A stretch of DNA of 64,000 nt from contig NZ_JABRWH010000001.1 of the NCBI RefSeq assembly GCF_013248975.1, forward strand, positions 5,042,001 through 5,106,000. The letters are read 5' to 3'. Positions 17,469 through 27,016 of the stretch are shown piece by piece. Source of the stretch: Neobacillus endophyticus (GTDB lineage Bacteria; Bacillota; Bacilli; Bacillales; Cytobacillaceae). A model generated the notes under the pieces. It had not been told where the DNA came from and searched no databases. It was given only the letters and a program-made list of their open reading frames with translations. The position numbers and the translations under genes are program-made. The number at the start of each line of letters is the position of its first letter. Position 1 is the stretch's first letter.

Positions 17469-17501
17469 AAAAAACCTCCACAACAAAAGTGAAGGTTTTT
17501 T
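17469..17501 (-). terminator. Terminator of resABC
   Basis: AAAAAACCT(T)CAC / GTG(G)AGGTTTTTT stem with T7 tail on the minus strand, between resC and resD. Confidence 0.92.
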
Positions 17502-17585
17502 AGGTAGGATTTGCTAAAACGAATAGTTCAATACTTCCTAGTAAATTTGAACGAAGAACAACTGCCAGAGGTAATAAAACTTACT

Positions 17586-18770
17586 TTAAGAGCCCGCATA
17601 GGAATGAAGACCAGCAATAACAAGGTTAACAGCAACAAGGTTGAACATAATAATAACGAAGCCAATAACTGCAAGCCAAGCAGATTTTTCACCATGCCAG
17701 CCTTTGGATAAGCGAAGGTGCAAAAAGGCAGCATAGAACAACCAAGTAATCAAGGCCCAAACTTCCTTTGGATCCCAGCCCCAGAAACGCGACCATGCCA
17801 TTTGCGCCCAAATCATCGCAAAAATGAGCGCCCCCAATGTAAAAACCGGGAATCCTATAAGAACTGATCTATAACTGATCTCATCAACAAAATCAAGTTT
17901 AATATTTTTAACAAGCGGCTTAAGTGCTGCTCCAATCCTTCTTCTTAAAACTAATCTTAAAATACTATAAAGGAACAGACCGCCAAACACTGACCAAATC
18001 ACAGTATTTAATTTTTTTGCATTCACAATTGCCGGCATTTCAAATAATGGTTTAAAGGCCCCTTTTGTTAACAATTCTCCTTTATGCGGCCCTGTGATCG
18101 CAGGCATTGTGTAATCAACTGTAACCTGATTATCTTGTTTATCAATCCAATTAAATTTCTCATGATACCCAGCGGCCGAAAATCCGAATGAAACTAACAC
18201 AAATCCAAGAACAGTAACAAGAGAAAACATAACCACTTCAAGCCAAAAAGTTTGTTTACTAGACTTCGTTTGATCAATCCCTTTTACAAGGTATATTAAA
18301 CCTGCTGCAAAACTTATAGACAGAATGGCCTCACCAATTGCTGCAGTCGTAACATGAATATATAACCAATAACTTTGCAAAGCAGGTATTAGGGGACTAA
18401 TATCCCTTGGAAACATACTTGCATAGGCAATTACCAGAATGGCTACTGGCATCGTAAATAATCCGAGAAGTGTGGTTCGATAAATAAAATAGATAACTAT
18501 AAATGCACCAACAAGAGCCATTCCAAAAAACGTTGTAAACTCAAACATATTACTTACCGGTGCATGTCCGGATGCAATCCATCTAGTGATGAAGAAGCTA
18601 AGCTGTGAAATAAAACCAACAATTGTTAAAAATACAGCTATTTTCCCCCATTTGTTGGTTTTTTTCGTGTCATTAACCTTTTTTACCTTAATAGATCCCC
18701 CGTAAAACAGAGTAGCTACTAAATAAAGAATAAAAGCAATAAACAATAAATCGCTGCTTATTGTTGCCAA
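17586..18770 (-). CDS. resC: Cytochrome c biogenesis protein ResC (CcsA family)
   Basis: A 394-residue polytopic protein of the system II cytochrome c maturation pathway, which exports and delivers haem with ResB. It carries the tryptophan-rich haem motif [18 protein letters not shown] and about eight to ten membrane segments. It starts with TTG directly after the resB stop (AAGGAGG ribosome site). Third gene of resABC. Confidence 0.94.
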   Translation of the reverse strand: MATISSDLLFIAFILYLVATLFYGGSIKVKKVNDTKKTNKWGKIAVFLTIVGFISQLSFFITRWIASGHAPVSNMFEFTTFFGMALVGAFIVIYFIYRTTLLGLFTMPVAILVIAYASMFPRDISPLIPALQSYWLYIHVTTAAIGEAILSISFAAGLIYLVKGIDQTKSSKQTFWLEVVMFSLVTVLGFVLVSFGFSAAGYHEKFNWIDKQDNQVTVDYTMPAITGPHKGELLTKGAFKPLFEMPAIVNAKKLNTVIWSVFGGLFLYSILRLVLRRRIGAALKPLVKNIKLDFVDEISYRSVLIGFPVFTLGALIFAMIWAQMAWSRFWGWDPKEVWALITWLFYAAFLHLRLSKGWHGEKSAWLAVIGFVIIMFNLVAVNLVIAGLHSYAGS

Positions 18771-20390
18771 TTAACCTTCCTCCTTATCCTTCACCGCTTG
18801 AAGTTGATCTTCCGGCATGCTCAAATTGGTTCCTTCTAAAACTAATTCTATTTCTCTTTTAAATCCGTACCAATTTTTATTCGTATGTCCCGCAATCCAG
18901 ATTTGCCCGTTTTTATGTTGGATCCAAATCCTTCGATGCTGCCAATAGGCCCCTTGCACCACACCGATCATAAAAATAATCCCACCTAAAATAATCACCC
19001 ACATCGAGGAATCTTTGCGGACTACAAAACCCGAGACATTTTTCGTATCAATTCCCCGGAAAGACATCTTATACTTATTGGTGCCTAATGGCTCGATAGT
19101 TTGCTTAATAGCCACAAAGCTTGTTTCCCCTTTGGGCTTATCAGGTGAATACATGCGAAAAATAAAAGCAGGGTTATTGGGTGTTCTCGATTTTGTAGAA
19201 GGCTCACCATTTTGGCCAAATTCAAAATCCGGAAAATAATTAAGTATTTCTACTGAATAGCCTTTTCCAAGATCATACTTTTCCTTCGGATTATAAAGGT
19301 CAATGGTTAGATCACCATATGATTGGTTTGTCTTTTTATTAGTTAGCGAAAAAGACATGGCGCTTAACTCACTTCTAAAAGAGGCCTGATAGATAGAATA
19401 ACCGTCAAAAGCTAGAGGATGATTTACACGAATCTTATAATCCATGATTTTCTTTAACTTTGGCTTTTCTCCAGGGAGGCTCTTTCCTTGCTGCTCATAG
19501 AGCACAACATTAGACTGGTAATTTTTCGCCACCTCGCCAGCCTTGCTTAGTGCTTGAGCAAATGCTTTATCCTTATTTTTATCGTAGGTTTGTAGAATAA
19601 ATTGATTGTTTTGAAGATAAAATTTTTCACCAGTTTCCGGAACTAATGCAGTTTCCCCTTCTCGAACCCATAGGTTTTCATTTACATACATACCCGGGAT
19701 AAAACGCAACATTCCCCCAAACAGGAAAATGATTAAACCAATATGATTTATATAAGGACCCCATCGTGAAAATCGGCCTTTTTCGGCTAAAAGATCCCCT
19801 TTTTCTCCACGGACATGATAGTGTTTTCCTTGCATTTGCTTTTTAAGCAATGGTAAATTAATTTCTTCTGCATTGGTATTGATCCCAAAAACACGCTGAC
19901 GTTTAAGAAAACCTTCGTGTCTTGTAACATTTTGCGCTTTTAAGGCCTTATATAAGGGAATCACTCTGTCAAGGCTGCAAATGACAAGAGAAATTCCAAT
20001 CATCGCAATTAATAATAAATACCACCAAGAGCTATATAAATCATCAAACCCAAGCTGGTAATACCATTTCCCAAGGGTGCCATATTCTTGCTGGTAATAA
20101 ACTTCGGGAGCCTGGTCAATGTACATTTTTTGCGGAAATATCGTTCCCAACGCGGAGGCAATTAAAGTGATAATGATCAGCCACACTCCGACTTTAACGG
20201 ACGAAAAGAAATTCCATATTTTATCAATGATGGTTTTATTATAAGTTTGCGAGCGGCGTGCACTGCCTTCATACCGCATATCCAGTAATTCTTTTTGGTT
20301 TTCCTGCTCGTCCAGCACTTTCCCACATGCTTCACAAAGCACCGTTCCATGTGGATTTACATGCCCGCATTCACATTTAACATCATTCAT
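18771..20390 (-). CDS. resB: Cytochrome c biogenesis protein ResB
   Basis: A 539-residue membrane protein with an N-terminal zinc-ribbon-like segment (CECGHVNPHGTVLCEACG), three membrane segments in the first half, a large extracytoplasmic domain and a C-terminal membrane segment (about residues 455-475). It forms the haem handling complex with ResC. The ATG at 20388-20390 is chosen over the TTG two codons upstream because GGGGAG lies 9 nt before it. Confidence 0.93.
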   Translation of the reverse strand: MNDVKCECGHVNPHGTVLCEACGKVLDEQENQKELLDMRYEGSARRSQTYNKTIIDKIWNFFSSVKVGVWLIIITLIASALGTIFPQKMYIDQAPEVYYQQEYGTLGKWYYQLGFDDLYSSWWYLLLIAMIGISLVICSLDRVIPLYKALKAQNVTRHEGFLKRQRVFGINTNAEEINLPLLKKQMQGKHYHVRGEKGDLLAEKGRFSRWGPYINHIGLIIFLFGGMLRFIPGMYVNENLWVREGETALVPETGEKFYLQNNQFILQTYDKNKDKAFAQALSKAGEVAKNYQSNVVLYEQQGKSLPGEKPKLKKIMDYKIRVNHPLAFDGYSIYQASFRSELSAMSFSLTNKKTNQSYGDLTIDLYNPKEKYDLGKGYSVEILNYFPDFEFGQNGEPSTKSRTPNNPAFIFRMYSPDKPKGETSFVAIKQTIEPLGTNKYKMSFRGIDTKNVSGFVVRKDSSMWVIILGGIIFMIGVVQGAYWQHRRIWIQHKNGQIWIAGHTNKNWYGFKREIELVLEGTNLSMPEDQLQAVKDKEEG

Positions 20391-20412
20391 AAGCAAAAAC
20401 TCCCCGACTACC

Positions 20413-20937
20413 TTAAGGTTTTATTTTCTCCATAAACTCCCTAACCATATTTTCAGACAACGAACCAGTATAGTACTTTACTACATTCCCATTTTTATCG
20501 ATTAAAAATGTTGCGGGAAGCGGGTCAATACCATATGCTGTCATCACTTCTTTATCTGTATCAATCATAATGGGAAAATTCAAATTATATCGGGAGGCAT
20601 ACTCATTGACAGCCAGCGGCGACTCCTGGATATCGACCGCCAGCACTTGGACACCTTTATTTTTAAATTGCTGATATTGATTATTGATATAAGGCATTTC
20701 TTGCTTGCAAGGAGGACACCAAGTTCCCCAAAAGTTTAGGAATACACCTTGTCCACGATAATCAGACAGCCTGTGTTTATGGCCCTGCATATCTGTTAGA
20801 ACAAAATCGGGAGCTTTAGAGCCGACAGCCAAAGTCTGCTGATCGTCCTTAGTAAAATTCGCATACAAGGTATATACAACGGCAGCACCAAGAACAAGTA
20901 ATATCAATGTTCTAATAACTAATCGCTGCTTCTTCAT
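20413..20937 (-). CDS. resA: Thiol-disulfide oxidoreductase ResA
   Basis: A 174-residue membrane-tethered thioredoxin-fold protein that reduces the haem-binding cysteines of apocytochrome c outside the membrane. N-terminal anchor (about residues 6-25), then the thioredoxin domain with active site WCPPC in WGTWCPPCKQE and the cis-proline segment PLPATFLID. Start ATG 20935-20937 follows GGGGGGAG. First gene of resABC. Confidence 0.95.
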   Translation of the reverse strand: MKKQRLVIRTLILLVLGAAVVYTLYANFTKDDQQTLAVGSKAPDFVLTDMQGHKHRLSDYRGQGVFLNFWGTWCPPCKQEMPYINNQYQQFKNKGVQVLAVDIQESPLAVNEYASRYNLNFPIMIDTDKEVMTAYGIDPLPATFLIDKNGNVVKYYTGSLSENMVREFMEKIKP

Positions 20938-20976
20938 CAAACTCCCCCCAATACTTCACATGGAACATTTCTCTAA

Positions 20977-20985
20977 ATTATACCA
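20977..20985 (-). promoter_or_regulatory. Extended -10 promoter of resABC
   Basis: TGGTATAAT on the minus strand, an exact TGnTATAAT. The -35 region is poor, as expected of an extended -10 or ResD-activated promoter. Confidence 0.55.
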
Positions 20986-21058
20986 TTTTCACCATTATCA
21001 ATTTGCTAATCTAAATTTAAATTAGGGCATGTTTTGAACTTTAATGAACTATGATTAC

Positions 21059-21787
21059 TTATTTAGATTGATTTAATGCAAGTGCTCTTATTTGTTTTAC
21101 CTCATGAGGAGATAATTCTCTTGCTTCCCCAGCCTTTAGTCCTTGTAATGTTAAAAAACCATAACGCTCCCGTTTCAGCTTTACAACTTCATGTCCAATC
21201 GCTTCAAACATTCTTCGCACCTGGCGGTTCCGTCCCTCATGGATTGTGATTTCTATAATTGCAGATTGTTTCTTTTTATCTGCTGACAACATATTGACCT
21301 TAGCAGGAGCTGTTTTACCATCTTCCAAGCGTATTCCCTTTTCTAATTTACGAAGATTTTCCTTTAGCGGAATTCCTTTTATTTTTGCAATATAGACTTT
21401 TTCAATTTCATTTCTTGGATGCATGAGCAAATTAGCAAATTCCCCATCATTTGTAAGAATTAATAATCCTGATGTGTCATAGTCAAGACGCCCAATTGGA
21501 TAAATTCTTTCTTTAATTCCCGGAAAGAAATCAACGACAACCTTTCTTCCTTTTTCGTCATGAACACTAGAGATCACCCCTCTAGGTTTATATAATAAAA
21601 AATAAACAGATTCTTCCTTTTCAATTGGTATTTCATTGACTTCCACTTTATCTGAAGCGGAAACCTTCAAACCAAGCTCTGTCACAACCTTTCCGTTCAC
21701 TTTCACTTTACCCTCTTTAATAAACTCTTCCGCTTTCCTTCTCGAAGCAATCCCTGCACGAGCAATTACCTTTTGCAATCTTTCCAT
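21059..21787 (-). CDS. rluB: 23S rRNA pseudouridine synthase RluB
   Basis: A 242-residue RsuA/RluB enzyme that isomerises a uridine in 23S rRNA. N-terminal S4 RNA-binding domain (1-60; RLQKVIARAGIASRRKAEEFI), then the synthase domain with catalytic motif GRLDYDTSGLLILTNDG. Ribosome site GAGGTGA precedes the ATG. Between spmB and resA as in B. subtilis. Confidence 0.95.
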   Translation of the reverse strand: MERLQKVIARAGIASRRKAEEFIKEGKVKVNGKVVTELGLKVSASDKVEVNEIPIEKEESVYFLLYKPRGVISSVHDEKGRKVVVDFFPGIKERIYPIGRLDYDTSGLLILTNDGEFANLLMHPRNEIEKVYIAKIKGIPLKENLRKLEKGIRLEDGKTAPAKVNMLSADKKKQSAIIEITIHEGRNRQVRRMFEAIGHEVVKLKRERYGFLTLQGLKAGEARELSPHEVKQIRALALNQSK

Positions 21788-21923
21788 TATTTCACCTCAA
21801 AGTTGACTAGAATCTATTTGTTAGTATGAAAATCATTATCTTCTTAAAATAAAATTTTTGATTCTATTTATATGAATTATGACATAAAATCTTTACTTTT
21901 CAAAGTAATGGCTATTTTGGTAA

Positions 21924-21960
21924 ATAAAAAAGTAAGTTCCTTTTTCTAGAACTTACTCTT
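21924..21960 (-). terminator. Terminator of dacB-spmA-spmB
   Basis: AGTAAGTTC / GAACTTACT stem with TTTTTTATTT tail on the minus strand. Confidence 0.92.
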
Positions 21961-21978
21961 GTATAAACCAACATCACT

Positions 21979-22515
21979 CTAATTAGTACCGAAAAAAAAG
22001 ATGACAACCACAATTGAAATGATGATACCAACTACATCAGCTAAAAGGCCTACTTTTAATGCATCCCCCATCTTTTTAATACCTACAGCCCCGAAATAAA
22101 CCGTTAATACGTAAAATGTTGTATCTGTACTTCCTTGTAAAACAGATGCTAGCCTACCAATAAAGGTATCCGGACCATAGTTAGCTATCAAATCGCTTGT
22201 CATTCCCAGCGCAGCTGTTCCAGAAATGGGTCTAATAAATATAAGAGGAGCTATTTCCTCCGGAACTCCGATGGATTTCATTAACGGACGAAGCAGGTTC
22301 ATAAGAGCATCAAGTGCGCCTGATGCTCGGAACACAGAAATCGCGACCAACATTCCTACTAAAAAAGGAATAATAGAGACGGCAATTTTGATTCCTTCTT
22401 TTCCTCCTTCTACGAAACTCTCATATGTTGGTACCCGTTTATATGTACCATACAAGAGAATAAAGCCAATTAACAAAGGAATAAAGGTCAGCGAAATATA
22501 CGAAAGAAACTCCAT
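21979..22515 (-). CDS. spmB: Spore maturation protein SpmB
   Basis: A 178-residue membrane protein with a nucleoside-recognition (Gate) domain, about five membrane segments. SpmA and SpmB promote spore core dehydration together with DacB. The ATG at 22513-22515 has AAGGA at 8 nt; nearer upstream ATGs lie inside that ribosome site. The region just upstream overlaps the spmA stop. Confidence 0.93.
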   Translation of the reverse strand: MEFLSYISLTFIPLLIGFILLYGTYKRVPTYESFVEGGKEGIKIAVSIIPFLVGMLVAISVFRASGALDALMNLLRPLMKSIGVPEEIAPLIFIRPISGTAALGMTSDLIANYGPDTFIGRLASVLQGSTDTTFYVLTVYFGAVGIKKMGDALKVGLLADVVGIIISIVVVIFFFGTN

Positions 22516-22520
22516 ACACA

Positions 22521-23108
22521 TCATCCTTTTCGGCGTCTGCGATAATAAAAATACCGGTCAATCAAAACGGCACCAATTGCCGATAAAAGGGTCGTAATAA
22601 TCGTTGGTACTACGATTTCAGTGGGAGATACAGAGTGGTAATTCATTCTGATGGCAATAACTGTGGTAGGAATAATCGTGATGCTCGCTGTATTGATCGC
22701 CAAAAAGGTGACCATGGACCTGCTTGCTGAATTTTTTTCGCCATTTAGTTTTTTTAATTCCTCCATTGCTTTAATTCCTAAAGGTGTTGCAGCATTTCCT
22801 AATCCAAACATGTTGGAAATCATATTCGATAGGATATACCCCATTGCTGGGTGGTTAACCGGTACTTCCGGAAATAAGAGTTTTACAAGCGGCCTGAATA
22901 ACCTGGACAGTTTTTCGAGCAAACCGGATTCTTCAGCAATGCGCATCATCCCCAGCCAAAATACTAATACGCTGATGAGTCCAATACATATTGTTACTGC
23001 TTCTTTAGCCCCGTCAAAGACCGCTTTATTAACATCACCGATCGTACCATTAAATAGCGCAAAGATAATACCTATTACGGTTATCAATACCCATATATAG
23101 TTAACCAT
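22521..23108 (-). CDS. spmA: Spore maturation protein SpmA
   Basis: A 195-residue Gate-domain membrane protein. The LGNAATPLGIKAMEEL motif in the centre is conserved in SpmA. The ATG lies inside the end of dacB, overlapping its stop (ATGGTTAAC), so translation is coupled. Ends in a short basic tail (RRRRKG). Confidence 0.94.
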   Translation of the reverse strand: MVNYIWVLITVIGIIFALFNGTIGDVNKAVFDGAKEAVTICIGLISVLVFWLGMMRIAEESGLLEKLSRLFRPLVKLLFPEVPVNHPAMGYILSNMISNMFGLGNAATPLGIKAMEELKKLNGEKNSASRSMVTFLAINTASITIIPTTVIAIRMNYHSVSPTEIVVPTIITTLLSAIGAVLIDRYFYYRRRRKG

Positions 23109-24249
23109 TTACATTCACACCCAATACTGAAAGAAAAATTTCCTTTACAAAATCAAACATTCCCTTCTTCTTCTCTTTGAAGGTTCCGTTCTGATAATAT
23201 ATGGGTGTTTCCTCCACTGCTCTTCCATCTAGATATACGATGGCTTTTCCAACGATTTCCTCATTTGTGTTTGACTTCCGGGCATCGGAATTAGGTTTAT
23301 TCAATTTATATTTTACCGAAAATAGCCCTATTTCTTTACTAGTTGCAGGATATACGATGGAAGATTTTACATATAAATGATTTTTATAAAATTTATTAGC
23401 TACGTCCAATTTTCCCTTTGGCAAGACTTCTGTCATATCGTATTGATTAAACCCTGATTCATACATCGAAATATGATCATTCCAATCATTCGAATCATTC
23501 AAAGTGACAGCAATTAGGCCCATATCACCCTTTTTAGCGGTAGTGACAAGTGTTCTTTTTGCCCTTTTTGTATAACCTGTCTTTCCCCCAGTAGAATATG
23601 GATATTTTGTCAATAGCCGATTTTTATTTTTCCAAACCCTGTCCCATTTCTCAGTTGGATTTGGTGCACGATATACTTTAGTACCAGAGATTTGCGCAAA
23701 TGTTTTGTTTTGCATAGCATAACGCATAAGAATAGCCATGTCATAGGCAGTTGAATAATGGTCTTCATGATCATCGAGACCATGGGGATTGGCAAAATGC
23801 GTATCAAACATGCCAATTTCCCTTGCCTTCTGGTTCATCAAATAGACAAAACCATCTACACTTCCGCCGACATATTCAGCAATGGCAACGGCAGCATCAT
23901 TACCTGACCTAAGCATTAAACCATACACCAGATCCCTTAACTTGATTTCTTCCCCCGGTTTCAAATATATGGATGACCCCTCAGCACGGGTCGCTTTATC
24001 ACTTACTTTCACATATTTATCCATTTTCCCAGATTCAATAGCCAAAATGGCTGTCATGATTTTAGTGATACTGGCAATTCTTCTTTTCGTATGTGCATCT
24101 TTTTCATATAGGACACGTCCTGAACTTTGTTCCATTAATACTGCACTCGCGGCACTAACTCCAATAGATGCATTTGCTTTTCGTGGAATGTTCGTAGCCG
24201 CCAGTGAGACTATGAGGGAAAATACAATAAGCTTCCAAATCATTCTCAT
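23101..24249 (-). CDS. dacB: Sporulation D-alanyl-D-alanine carboxypeptidase DacB
   Basis: A 382-residue penicillin-binding protein 5* that trims stem peptides of spore cortex peptidoglycan. Signal peptide (residues 1-27), then the serine peptidase domain with SITK (SxxK), SGN (SxN) and KTG (GKTGYTKRA) active-site motifs, and a C-terminal PBP5-type beta domain. Heads the dacB-spmA-spmB operon, made in the mother cell under sigma-E in B. subtilis. GAGGT lies 7 nt before the ATG. Confidence 0.94.
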   Translation of the reverse strand: MRMIWKLIVFSLIVSLAATNIPRKANASIGVSAASAVLMEQSSGRVLYEKDAHTKRRIASITKIMTAILAIESGKMDKYVKVSDKATRAEGSSIYLKPGEEIKLRDLVYGLMLRSGNDAAVAIAEYVGGSVDGFVYLMNQKAREIGMFDTHFANPHGLDDHEDHYSTAYDMAILMRYAMQNKTFAQISGTKVYRAPNPTEKWDRVWKNKNRLLTKYPYSTGGKTGYTKRAKRTLVTTAKKGDMGLIAVTLNDSNDWNDHISMYESGFNQYDMTEVLPKGKLDVANKFYKNHLYVKSSIVYPATSKEIGLFSVKYKLNKPNSDARKSNTNEEIVGKAIVYLDGRAVEETPIYYQNGTFKEKKKGMFDFVKEIFLSVLGVNVNG

Positions 24250-24368
24250 ACGATTTACCTCGTCCCGCTAATTATTTAATAAAAGTGTATGCGGGACAAG
24301 GTTTGTTATTCCTGGAAAATAGAAAAGCCTATTCCATTGAAGCCAGAAGTCTCTCAATCCAAATCTGC

Positions 24369-25265
24369 TCAAAGGGCTGGCCATTTAATATCCGCTGCTT
24401 TTTCATACCTCATTTCCACATCATTCCAATCAACAATATTCCACCAATTATCAACATATTTTGCCCGATTGTTTTTATATTGAAGATAATAAGCATGCTC
24501 CCAAACATCTAATACAAGCAATGGTACAGTATCCCACTGTGTCAGGATCATATGTCTTTCCGTTTGCAAGACCTCTAGATGTTTTGCTTTTGGTGACCAA
24601 ACCAACAATGCCCATCCTACTCCTTCTACCTGTTTAGCTGCTTCAGAGAAATGGTTTTTAAAAGCTGTGAAATCCCCGAAATAATCTTCAATCCCCTTCT
24701 TTAATAAACCTTGTGGTTGTCCACCGCCATTTGGACTCATATTTCTCCAGAAAATAGAATGTAAATAGTGGCCAGATCCGTGAAAAGCCAGTTCGCGCGA
24801 CCAATGTTTGATTAATGAAAAATCATTATTGTCTCTTGCTTTTTTTAAATTTAATTCTGCTTTATTTAAACCATCGACATATGCTTGATGATGCTTATCG
24901 TGATGAAGTCTCATAATTTCTTCCGAGATATAAGGTTCTAATGCATTGTAGGGGTATGCTAATTCTGGCAGGGTGTGGCCGCCAATTGGAACGGGCTTTT
25001 CAAGCACAAAGATCGTCCCAACGCTGCCCTCTTGTTTACGTTTAAAATAATTCTCCATTTGTTCATGGATATATTCAGCCTTTTCCTGAAGCTGAAGCAT
25101 TTCCTCAGTGGATAAATCACGATTCGTGTTTTCAATCAGGTCTGTAAACTCATCTAAATTCTTCCACAATTCAGAGTTTAGACCTACCTTTTCAGAAAAC
25201 AAAAATTGCTTCATCTGTTCATTCCATTGAAATAATTCATTTACATACTGACTAAAACGATCCAT
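24369..25265 (-). CDS. sodF: Superoxide dismutase (Fe/Mn) with N-terminal extension, SodF-like
   Basis: A 298-residue protein. Residues ~95-298 form an Fe/Mn superoxide dismutase: N-terminal metal histidines in RLHHDKHHQAYVDG and HGSGHYLHSIFW, C-terminal ligands in DVWEHAYYL. The first ~90 residues are an acidic helical extension not present in ordinary SodA, as in B. subtilis SodF and YojM-adjacent long forms. Located between dacB and ypuI, where B. subtilis has no such gene. Ribosome site GAGGAGATGAA. Confidence 0.9.
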   Translation of the reverse strand: MDRFSQYVNELFQWNEQMKQFLFSEKVGLNSELWKNLDEFTDLIENTNRDLSTEEMLQLQEKAEYIHEQMENYFKRKQEGSVGTIFVLEKPVPIGGHTLPELAYPYNALEPYISEEIMRLHHDKHHQAYVDGLNKAELNLKKARDNNDFSLIKHWSRELAFHGSGHYLHSIFWRNMSPNGGGQPQGLLKKGIEDYFGDFTAFKNHFSEAAKQVEGVGWALLVWSPKAKHLEVLQTERHMILTQWDTVPLLVLDVWEHAYYLQYKNNRAKYVDNWWNIVDWNDVEMRYEKAADIKWPAL

Positions 25266-25330
25266 TTCATCTCCTCATTCCTGCCTCATTTTGCTAAAAG
25301 GTATGAATGATAAAGAATAATCAGAACAAA

Positions 25331-25359
25331 AAACGGAAACGCCTTTGCGCTTCCGTTTC
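25331..25359 (-). terminator. Terminator of ypuI
   Basis: AAACGGAAACGC / GCGCTTCCGTTT stem (loop CTTT region) with T6 tail on the minus strand. Confidence 0.92.
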
Positions 25360-25382
25360 AATATCTATCTTCTATGATATTT

Positions 25383-25871
25383 TTATTTTGACTGCATCAT
25401 TTTTGTGCGGTAGTCGGTTTCATAATATTCCAATTCTTCCCTAATACGTTGAAAGTCGCCTTCAAGACTTTTAACCAATTGCTGAACATTTTCAGGAACA
25501 TTACGATAAAATTTGATGGAATTTCTTCCCGTATAGGCTGACCTACTATCTTCATACCAAGCATCATTCTTAGGAGCGAAAAATTCTTCAATGCATTGAT
25601 GATAGATTTTGTATAATGTTTTTTCAGCTGCTGCTTTTTGGAAAGGCTCACTTTGGAGAATCACGGAACAGGCATCAAAGCCTTCTTCACTATAAACGAT
25701 CAATTTTCGCAAATGAGAGAGGATGATCTTGGTATAAGCGCGTTCCTCTTCCTTTTCGAAGTTCCATTGTGAAAGCGAAGTTTCATTTAAAAATTCCTCA
25801 ACAGTTGTTATTGCATTTGATAAAAAAATCTTAACATCTTTAAGTTGTGAATTGACTAATGTATTTCCCAT
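25383..25871 (-). CDS. ypuI: YpuI family protein (DUF3907)
   Basis: A 162-residue, mostly helical soluble protein of a conserved Bacillus family of unknown function. Identification rests on sequence character (FYRNVPENVQQLVKSLE) and location between scpB and dacB. No signal peptide or membrane segment. GGGAGGTAAAT precedes the ATG. Confidence 0.83.
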   Translation of the reverse strand: MGNTLVNSQLKDVKIFLSNAITTVEEFLNETSLSQWNFEKEEERAYTKIILSHLRKLIVYSEEGFDACSVILQSEPFQKAAAEKTLYKIYHQCIEEFFAPKNDAWYEDSRSAYTGRNSIKFYRNVPENVQQLVKSLEGDFQRIREELEYYETDYRTKMMQSK

Positions 25872-25903
25872 ATTTACCTCCCTAGGTTTCTCACCATTTC
25901 CAT

Positions 25904-26323
25904 TTATTGCGGCTGTAAAATAAAATCTAGCGGCGAACGCAGTTCATACCCATTGCTTTGCTTGATTGAAAGAAAAATTCCAGGTAATTTATGATAATTT
26001 ACATTTTGAAAATAGGAAGCAAATTCTTGCTTCGAATTAATATAAAGGCGTTTCCGTTCACGAAGACCTGGATTTTTTAATAAACATACAAGTGCAACAA
26101 TATCTTTAAACATAACTTCTTGACCATCCTGCACAAATATAGGGTCATTCTGATACGGAGTAAATTCAGTAAAAATTTCGTCGAAATATCTCACATATAA
26201 CACATGTAGTGTTTTTTCCACGCCATCCTCTTTAAACGTGATCTCACTTCGATTGAAAAAATCTTCAGAGGTATTTGATTGTTCTTTCTCTAATTCGTAC
26301 CCTTTGCATTCTTTAATCAGCAA
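25904..26323 (-). CDS. Unrecognised protein between scpB and ypuI
   Basis: A 139-residue soluble protein I do not recognise. It is acidic in the N-terminal third, with patterns such as LHVLYVRYFDEIFTEF and LRSPLDFILQPQ at the C-terminus. The TTG at 26321-26323 is preferred because AAGGAG lies 10 nt upstream; the longer ATG frame would place that ribosome site inside the coding region. It lies 32 nt upstream of ypuI and may share its transcript. Not present at this place in B. subtilis to my knowledge. Confidence 0.65.
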   Translation of the reverse strand: MLIKECKGYELEKEQSNTSEDFFNRSEITFKEDGVEKTLHVLYVRYFDEIFTEFTPYQNDPIFVQDGQEVMFKDIVALVCLLKNPGLRERKRLYINSKQEFASYFQNVNYHKLPGIFLSIKQSNGYELRSPLDFILQPQ

Positions 26324-26422
26324 CTTGATCCAGCTCCTTATCATACTCACAATACGTACAAAAATTAAAAAAATCACCTAATTGCAAATTTATTTTAGCA
26401 TAACATAGGAATTGATTGTGAA

Positions 26423-27016
26423 TTAGGAGTTAATCGTTTCTTGAAATTTTTCAAAAAATAAGTCTGCTTCTTCCTGTACATAGTCTTCCTCCACTTTTTC
26501 TGGAAGTTGCGGAAGTTCATCAAGACTTTTTAATCCAAAGTAATCAAGAAACTCTTTCGTTGTACCATATAAATATGCACGTCCAGCACCTTCGGCACGG
26601 CCGATTTCTTTTATTAATGCTTTAGCGATTAAAGTATGAAGCGGTCGTTCTGTTTTTACACCACGTATTTCTTCAATTTCCGCTCTTGTGATCGGTTGTT
26701 TATAAGCAATAATGGCCAATGTCTCGAGTGCTGCCTGCGATAAAGTTGAGGTATTCGGAGAATCCACCAATTTCTTTAAATAATTTGCATTCTCTTTCTT
26801 CGTGGCAAGCTGGTATGTACCAGCAAGCTCGACAAGTATAATGCCGCGATTTTCATTTTGATTATAATCCCTTATTAAATCAGAAATGATTTCACTTGCT
26901 TTTAGCTCATCCACTTCCATCACTTCTGCTATTTGCTTAAGAGACAGTCCTTCATCTCCCGCAGCAAACAAGAGACTTTCCAATATGCTTGTCCAATTAA
27001 TGAGCTCCAACCGCAT
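26423..27016 (-). CDS. scpB: Segregation and condensation protein ScpB
   Basis: A 197-residue winged-helix KITE subunit of the Smc-ScpAB condensin that organises and segregates chromosomes. Seen are the conserved LEALxxIAYKQPITRAEIEEIRG and GRAYLYGTT motifs. The ATG at 27014-27016 follows GGAAGG and lies inside the end of scpA (20-nt overlap); the ORF upstream extension is rejected. Confidence 0.95.
   Translation of the reverse strand: MRLELINWTSILESLLFAAGDEGLSLKQIAEVMEVDELKASEIISDLIRDYNQNENRGIILVELAGTYQLATKKENANYLKKLVDSPNTSTLSQAALETLAIIAYKQPITRAEIEEIRGVKTERPLHTLIAKALIKEIGRAEGAGRAYLYGTTKEFLDYFGLKSLDELPQLPEKVEEDYVQEEADLFFEKFQETINS

Noticed and set aside
22651..23100. 149-codon plus-strand frame opposite spmA
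   Set aside because: Composition is that of the complement of a membrane-protein gene; spmA is certain.
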